Below the pieces are notes generated by a model. It was not told where the DNA came from. It saw nothing but the letters and a program-made list of their open reading frames with translations, and did not search any database. Both the position numbers and the translations under genes were made by a program. From Gonium pectorale (taxonomy: Eukaryota > Chlorophyta > Chlorophyceae > Chlamydomonadales > Volvocaceae): 11,893 bases of DNA. Each line of letters opens with the position of its first letter. Position 1 is the stretch's first letter. The DNA lies in the NCBI GenBank assembly GCA_001584585.1, contig LSYV01000003.1, forward strand, positions 975,894 to 987,786. The letters run 5' to 3'. Below are positions 6,967-11,893 of the stretch, one piece after another.

Positions 6967-9326
6967 GTCACGCTGTGGCTGTCGCCGACACGACTGCCGC
7001 CGAGACCGCTGTGGCTACCCCCGCGAAAGGCGATGCCGACGCCAACGCCGGGGCTGTTGGGCACGGAGACAGCAGAAGCCTTCAAGGCGTGAGGGATGCG
7101 TGCGGCAGCTGCCCAGCCCCGCAGCAGGGCGCGGCGCCGCAAGCGCTGGCGGTTGGGCGACCCGCAGCTGCACCCATCACGGCGGCGAAGGTGCAGCCGC
7201 CGGCGCGGGGCACGCAGCAGCTGCCGGCGGCGGAGCTGCTGCGAAAGCAGCCTCTCCCGCTGCAAAGAGGAGGTCTTGTCGCTTCAGCGACGGCCGACGA
7301 TGGTGGTGACGTTGCCGAAAGAGGCCCTTTAGTGCGCTGCAGGGAGGCAAAGCGGTCGAAGCCGGGGGCTCCGCCACACGAGCAGCCACAGCAGTCACTA
7401 GATGGTCGCCCATCGCAGCAGCCGGTCAGTGGCGCGGCGGCGCCCGGTGCTGCTGCTGGCGCCACCGCAGCCGCTGAAGAAGGTGAGGCAGCGGCAGCCG
7501 GCGCCGAGCGACCCGGCCCGGAAGCGGAGCGGGCGCAGGAGGGCAGCCCCGTGGTTGATGCGCAAGCGCAGGGCCCCACAGCGGGCGGCTGCGGCGCTGG
7601 CGGCAACGTTGCCCGTGTGCCCTTCAGCCATCAGGACACCGCCGCCGCCGCGGGGCCTTCCATCGCAGGCGCTGTGGAGCCCAACCAGCCCTCGACCCCG
7701 TCTTGCGCAGTACCCGGCGGAGTCGGCGCACCAGAGAAGGGACAGCCGGACAAGGGAGGGGTAGCTGCCGCGGCCAGTGCGAGGAAACGACGAGCTCTGC
7801 CCGAAGCCCGTGCCGCGGATGCGCCGTCATGCGATGGCGCTGCCTCGATGGTGAAGCGGCCGCGACGGCAGCTGGACAGTCGGCAGGGCGGCGCGGGCAA
7901 CGCTGAGGTGGAAGGGGCAAGTGTTGATGAGGCGGCCAACTGCGGTGATGGCTGCGACGATGGGCAGCACACGCAGCGGCGGCGGTCTGAAGCCTCAACT
8001 CCTATGGAGGCCGAGAACGGTAACGATGACGCAATTGGAGCGCACCACTCGCCCCCGCGGCTTCTGTTCGCCAAGGCGACAGGTGCAGAGCCGTCGGCCT
8101 CCGCAGATGCCGCTGCTGCGCCCGCTGGCATTGTGCCTGCCGCAGCCGTCGGCCCCAGCGGCGGCAGCGGGGCGACGGACGAGTGCAGAGAGACCGCGCA
8201 GGAGGAGGGGCGGGTCGACGGCTGCGCCGAGTGTGGCGCGGGGAAGCACGCCATGACGCGGTGGTACCAGCATTCGCAGAAGCCAGAGTTGACTACGCGC
8301 AGGAAGTGCCACCTCAAGCTGGCAAAGCGAGGTAACGGCGGCGCCAGGCAGCAGCGCTCCACCGGAGGGGTGCCAGGCGGCGAGGCTCAACCCTTGCGCG
8401 ACGAACGCGGCACTACCGCCGCCCCTCCTTCCACGCCGGATGCTGGGGCGCAGCTGCAGATCCGACAGGAGCCTTGCGGCGCCCCGGCTGTTGCTGAAGC
8501 GACTGCCGGCTCCGCCACGGCTACCGCGGCTGTGCCCTACGCTACAGGGAGCCCTCTTCCACAGCCTCCGACGCGTAAGGGCACGAGCGCGTCCGATGAT
8601 GCACGGCAGCCCGTCATTGTGGGTGCTATCAGGGACGCTTCCGGCCACACCGCGCTCGCTACTGTGGCCACTTCTAATGGGCCGGAAGCGATCGCCGGGA
8701 TGGGTACAGCTGCCGTGGCGGCACCGAGCTGCCCGACAGCTGCTGCTGTAGCAGCAGCGCTCAAGCCACCGACCTCCGCAGTCGCCGCTGCCGCGCCTAC
8801 CTGCGTCGGGCTTGCCGCAGCCGCCTACCCCAGCAGCGGCTGCCCAGCCATTGCTCAGGCAGCAGATCTCATTCCAGCGGCGCGCAAGCGGATAGGGCCG
8901 CATGCGCAGGAAGTGCGCAGCGCAGGGTCGGACCCAGGGGTAGCAGCGCAGGCGTCGAAGCGGCTCCGGCGGGAGGGAGGGGAGGAGGGGAGCCACCTGG
9001 GCCGTTGCGACGCCGCCCACGCCACGGCGGAGCAGCGTTCGACAGCGAAGCCAGCGCAAGCAGTGCCAGCAACCGGAGCGCCGGCAGAGGGTATCATTGC
9101 GCCGTCAGCCGTACCGAAGGCCGTAGCAGGGCCCCACGTCGGGGGCAGGACGGCGGCCGAAGACGACTGTCAGCGGGCGCTCCAAGGGGACCTGGCGCGG
9201 GCGGGAGGAGCGGACCCGGCGGCTGCGGAAGTCTGTGACCGGGAGGCGGCACAGCCACCTGCACCGCCGGCGCCTACTGAGTGGCAGCAGGCGCGTAGCT
9301 CCTCCGCAGCTGCAGGAGCGACTCGG
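6951..9326 (+). CDS. Locus B exon 2, second part: degenerate finger 5 and basic patches
   Basis: This is the +1 continuation of exon 2, open to a TGA at 9378-9380. The GTG at 6894 is not a credible start. Contents in order: an Ala/Val/Asp linker; the second copy of the duplicated segment (7371-7607); an NLS-like pair ARKRR and VKRPRR (7779-7868); a degenerate finger (8223-8309); a long Ala/Pro/Thr linker; and another basic pair RKR and SKRLRR (8883-8972). It ends ...SSSAAAGATR at CGG|GTGAGTG, a consensus donor on a codon boundary. If unspliced, the protein would end 17 codons later. I favour splicing to 9621, because every other intron here is phase 0 and no TGTAA signal lies between. Confidence 0.6.
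7371..7607 (+). repeat. Internal duplicated segment, copy 2
   Basis: This copy encodes PPHEQPQQSL...RPSQQP...ERPGPEAERAQ...QAQGPTAGG and pairs with 6560-6784. It is translated in the +1 frame relative to copy 1, which brackets the frame switch between the two copies. Confidence 0.85.
8223..8309 (+). other. Degenerate GATA-like finger 5, third cysteine missing
   Basis: The lead and first half are intact (DGCAECG...TRWYQHSQKP), but the second pair reads RRKCHLKL where finger 2 reads CPACYLKL. The third Cys is replaced by Arg and the loop is one residue shorter. Only three of the four zinc ligands remain, so normal zinc binding is unlikely. Confidence 0.7.
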
Positions 9327-9620
9327 GTGAGTGGGTGCGGAACGGGCCGCAGGGTAGCGATTTTGCAGCTGGCCGCGTGACCTGGTACCTGGTCAGGAGG
9401 AGGTTAGGCAGGGGGCAATGTCGCCATCGCCTTTGCTTTGCCTACAAACGCTTGTGTATTGCTTGCCCCCGGCCCGGTGCAGTCACGTCAGCCACACATC
9501 GGCATGCCATTAACACTACATACCCTCCGGTCAATCATGCTACTTAATACTGTGCGTGGTTCTCGCGTACGGGTTCCCGGGTAACGGTTTGCGGGTCGTG
9601 TCGCGTTCATGGCCTCACAG
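9327..9620 (+). other. Putative locus B intron 2, or intergenic gap between two genes (294 nt)
   Basis: The donor is GTGAGT and the acceptor is ttcatggcctcacag, with a modest pyrimidine tract. It is phase 0 on both sides. In-frame read-through stops at 9378-9380. The ATG at 9609 (MASQAAEQ...) offers an alternative start for a separate gene. The gap has no TGTAA signal and no clear TATA box, which favours one transcript. Confidence 0.45.
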
Positions 9621-11858
9621 GCGGCTGAACAGCGGGTTGATGCGTCTGAGGCCGCTGGCGCCGCCACGCACCCGGCCCATGGGACCGCCCAGCCGCGGCA
9701 CCAGCAGCAGACCATCCCCGCCAACCGCGTCGATGGAGCTGGCGCCAGGGGCGGCAGCGGTGGAGCAGCCGGCGATGGATGCCCCACCGCAGCCACGGGC
9801 CCCTTGGCACAATCGTCCGTGCTCGGAGCGCCCACCGTCGCGGCCGTCGGCGCCGACGCAGAGCACACCTCCGTCGCGGAGCTCGTTGGTCTTACGGCCG
9901 GTTGCGACCAGGGGCCACCACGCCGGGGGGCTGCAACGGCGGCCGGTCGGGCCAACGGCTGCGTAGTGTGCGGCGCCAAGGAGACCGCCGCGTGGTACTG
10001 GTGCAAGCAGCGGCCCGGGGCGGTTTTGTGCCACAAGTGCTACCGCGCGCAGAGGAGGAGGACCGTCGCTGCTGCCGCCAGGGTCGCCGCCGGCGCGGAA
10101 GCCTGCATCGGGGCGGCCACTGCTGCCACCGGAGCTGCCAGTGCCGCTGTCTTGCCAGCACCTGCAGACGCCGCGGCCGTGCGATCTCCGGCCGTATTCC
10201 AAGGCCCGTGCCAGGCGCTGCCACCCGCAGAGGCCACCCCTCATTGGCTGGCGGCTGGCGGCTCGCAGCAGCAGGCGTCGTACCGGCGGTCGCTCCGAAG
10301 CGCCGTGGTGCAGGCGCGGGGCGCCACAGCGGCGGGGGCCAGCGGCGCCGGCAGGCAGCCTAGTCACCCACAGCCGCGCCGTTCGGGCACCGCCGCTGCC
10401 GCCGTAGCTGCCGGCACGGATACCCGGACTGGGAACGTGCTCAATACGGAAGCTGATGAGGGTGTCTTGTATGCCGACAAGGTCCATACAGAGGCAGACA
10501 GGGAAGAGCGCCAGGTAGTGGAAGGGGGATCTCGGTCGCCTGGGCGGCCCGTGCCACCGGCAGCAGTGGAGCCGGGACTGGTTGAGACGGCACTTCCACG
10601 ACCGTGCCACACACCGCACGCCGCCGCCTCCGCAGCAACAGCGACGGCCGCCGCCGGAGCCGAGGCAGACCCTTGTTGGACGGCCGCGGCTGAGGGCCGC
10701 AATAATGGCTGCGTCGAGTGTGGGGCCCGGAATCGTTCATCCTGGCGCCGGCACTGGTCTCGGGCGGGGCGCGCGGTCTGCAGCGGCTGCTACCACCGCC
10801 ATGAGAGACACGGCGTAGGCCGCCCCAACAAAGAGCTGCACCTGGACGGCCTGACCTGCGGGAATCGCAGAGCCAAGCCGCCCGCGCCCAGCCAGAATCG
10901 CCGGGAGCCCTCTCAGGCCGACGACCTGGAGCCGCAGCGCCAAGTGCAGCAAGACCCGGAGGCCGGGTGCGGGGCGGCGTGCCGTCCGGCGCGGAAGCGG
11001 GTCTGGCCGGAGCGGGAGCGCGATGATGACATGGACCCACGCCCCGGAGAGGGCGCCGCGTGCCCGGGCGGCTCTGGCGGGGGCGGGGACGATGGAGGCA
11101 TGCACTCGGGCAGGACCGCGGCTGCGGGTCCAGCGGCTGCGGGAGGAGGTGGTAGCGGGGGCGGTTGGGGTGGCACGGGCGTAGTTGTTGCCGGTGCTGT
11201 TACTGGTGCCGGTGCCGACCGCCACCCGACCCTCTTGACGCCACCCAAACGGCGTGCGGCAGTGGCGGCGGAGCGAGCCAACCGGTCGATTATGTTATCT
11301 TACGGCCTTGGCAGGAGGGGCGGTGTCGGAGCGGCTGCGGCCGCAGCTTACCCGTGCAATGCAGCGGCGTCCGCGGTCCCACCGGCGGCTAAGCGGGCTC
11401 TCGCAGAGCTGCGGGGGCGGAAGGCGGGTACTGCGCGCACCGGCCGAAGCGGCCGCCGCAGCAAGAGCATGGTCAGCGGCGGCGACGGAGGTGGCGAAGG
11501 CCCTGCGCCGGCCAGCGCTGCGGGTGCGGCAAGCCTGGGCAAGCCTCCGTCACAGCCGCCGCCCCAGCCAGCCCAGGACGACGCTGCTGGCGGTAGCGGA
11601 AATGTTGATGCCCTGGCGCAGCCACCCGTGTCCGCACGTCCTGGGGTGGCGGTAGCGGGGCTGTCCTCTCGTCGGCCCCTCCCGTTCGGCACCTGGTACA
11701 CAGCCAGGGCAGCAGCGGCCGGTGCAGCGGCCAGTGCGCCGCCCGGTACTTGGCCCCTCCCGGGGCCCCGGCCCGCACCGCTTCCCTACACCTACGCGCG
11801 GTCCGGACGGTCGGGGCGGGCGGTCTACGTCGTCACTCATTCTATAACAAGGACGTAA
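9609..11858 (+). CDS. Locus B exon 3: two GATA-like fingers and conserved C-terminal blocks
   Basis: The frame runs from ATG 9609, or from 9621 if entered by splicing, to a TAA at 11856-11858. Contents: an Ala/Gly/Gln-rich start; finger 6 (9960-10040); an Ala linker; finger 7 (10710-10790); a basic patch PARKRVWPERER (about 10985-11020); a Gly-rich run; the block HPTL...RRAAVAAE.ANRSI (11223-11291); a basic stretch GRSGRRSK; the block RRPLPFGTWYTAR with poly-Ala (11670-11708 and after); and VYVVTHS (11823-11843). The blocks match locus A in order and spacing. The end is ambiguous: GTAAGT at 11855-11860 is a consensus donor overlapping the stop, so the exon may end at 11854 and continue outside the window. 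Spliced there it would be phase 2, unlike all the other introns. Probable nuclear DNA-binding protein. Confidence 0.65.
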   Translation: MASQAAEQRVDASEAAGAATHPAHGTAQPRHQQQTIPANRVDGAGARGGSGGAAGDGCPTAATGPLAQSSVLGAPTVAAVGADAEHTSVAELVGLTAGCDQGPPRRGAATAAGRANGCVVCGAKETAAWYWCKQRPGAVLCHKCYRAQRRRTVAAAARVAAGAEACIGAATAATGAASAAVLPAPADAAAVRSPAVFQGPCQALPPAEATPHWLAAGGSQQQASYRRSLRSAVVQARGATAAGASGAGRQPSHPQPRRSGTAAAAVAAGTDTRTGNVLNTEADEGVLYADKVHTEADREERQVVEGGSRSPGRPVPPAAVEPGLVETALPRPCHTPHAAASAATATAAAGAEADPCWTAAAEGRNNGCVECGARNRSSWRRHWSRAGRAVCSGCYHRHERHGVGRPNKELHLDGLTCGNRRAKPPAPSQNRREPSQADDLEPQRQVQQDPEAGCGAACRPARKRVWPERERDDDMDPRPGEGAACPGGSGGGGDDGGMHSGRTAAAGPAAAGGGGSGGGWGGTGVVVAGAVTGAGADRHPTLLTPPKRRAAVAAERANRSIMLSYGLGRRGGVGAAAAAAYPCNAAASAVPPAAKRALAELRGRKAGTARTGRSGRRSKSMVSGGDGGGEGPAPASAAGAASLGKPPSQPPPQPAQDDAAGGSGNVDALAQPPVSARPGVAVAGLSSRRPLPFGTWYTARAAAAGAAASAPPGTWPLPGPRPAPLPYTYARSGRSGRAVYVVTHSITRT
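9960..10040 (+). other. GATA-like zinc finger 6 (C-x2-C-x19-C-x2-C)
   Basis: The core is NGCVVCG...AAWYWCKQRPG...VLCHKCYRAQRRR. Cys codons lie at 9960, 9969, 10029 and 10038. The DNA of the lead, ggtcgggccaacggctgcg (9945-9963), is identical to that before finger 2 (5933-5951), which supports recent common origin. Confidence 0.75.
10710..10790 (+). other. GATA-like zinc finger 7 (C-x2-C-x19-C-x2-C)
   Basis: The core is NGCVECG...SSWRRHWSRAG...VCSGCYHRHERHG. Cys codons lie at 10710, 10719, 10779 and 10788. The W-x-R-H-W loop resembles finger 3. The tail is rich in His and Arg. Confidence 0.75.
11223..11291 (+). other. Conserved block 1 of the paralogue C-terminal region (locus B copy)
   Basis: The block is 23 residues beginning HPTLLTPPKRRAAV and ending ERANRSI. 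The locus A copy is at 446-514 and is identical at most positions. The RRAAVAAE core looks helical and basic. It matches no domain I can name. Confidence 0.7.
11670..11708 (+). other. Conserved block 2 of the paralogue C-terminal region (locus B copy)
   Basis: RRPLPFGTWYTAR, followed by an Ala run. The locus A copy, RRPLPFTTWYRVR, is at 848-886 and is also followed by poly-Ala. Conservation amid unalignable low-complexity sequence suggests functional constraint. Confidence 0.7.
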
Positions 11859-11860
11859 GT
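11855..11860 (+). other. Candidate splice donor overlapping the locus B stop codon
   Basis: GTAAGT is a full consensus donor containing the TAA of the exon 3 frame. Locus A continues coding for about 385 nt past the equivalent point, so a spliced continuation in locus B is possible. Confidence 0.35.
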
Positions 11861-11893
11861 ACGTACACGACGCCGGCCGACTCCACCACCACT

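Noticed and set aside
7089..7122. GTGAGG at 7089 as a donor explaining the frame switch
   Set aside because: The upstream frame is already non-coding in style from about 6950, and the nearest acceptor would give an intron of only about 34 nt.
7995..9059. 354-codon open frame on the - strand
   Set aside because: It is a shadow of the exon 2 coding strand, Arg/Cys/Gly/Leu-rich, without domain or start context.
9615..10619. 334-codon open frame on the - strand
   Set aside because: It is antisense to finger 6 and its linkers. The sense strand has the repeated Cys4 motif, so this is a composition artefact.
1..11893. Transposon, CRISPR array, tRNA or rRNA
   Set aside because: I saw no transposase or reverse-transcriptase motif, no terminal repeats, no regularly spaced repeats and no tRNA or rRNA core sequence on either strand.

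Overview
This window looks like nuclear DNA of a green alga, probably a core chlorophyte of the Chlamydomonas/Volvox type. The evidence is very GC-rich coding sequence with strongly GC-ending codons, long Ala/Gly/Pro/Gln-rich low-complexity proteins, and introns with GTGCGT, GTGAGC, GTGAGT or GTAGGC donors and CAG/TAG acceptors. Species cannot be fixed from the sequence. There is no bacterial gene organisation, no rRNA or tRNA, and no recognisable transposase or reverse transcriptase.

Two related loci lie head to tail on the + strand. Locus A (left edge to 3165) is the 3' part of a gene that starts before the window. It has a long exon to 1429, three tiny exons (60, 51 and 60 nt) and a terminal coding exon 2713..3165. 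All its introns fall between codons. Positions 3166..4499 are a lower-GC intergenic stretch without a convincing gene.

Locus B runs from about 4500 to the right edge. I read it as exon 1 (4500 or 4557..5300), a very long exon 2 (5609..9326) that contains one change of reading frame near 6936-6966, and exon 3 (9621 to 11854 or 11858). Locus B encodes seven GATA-like Cys4 zinc-finger modules, six intact and one missing its third cysteine. They are spread through low-complexity linkers with basic, NLS-like patches. The C-terminal part of exon 3 matches locus A's first exon in three ordered motif blocks: HPTL...RRAAVAAE.ANRSI, RRPLPF.TWY..RAAAA, and a short VxVxHS-type block. A and B are therefore tandem paralogues. 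Locus A's fingers probably lie to the left of the window, and locus B's equivalent of A's small 3' exons may lie to the right.

The most plausible role is nuclear DNA-binding or regulatory proteins of a multi-finger GATA-like family, but no target or pathway can be read from the sequence. The main points for follow-up are the finger array itself, the undescribed C-terminal motif blocks, the frame disruption in exon 2 (bracketed by a 90%-identical duplicated segment read in two different frames), and the hydrophobic micro-exon of locus A, which is followed by a stop-free intron whose length is a multiple of three.
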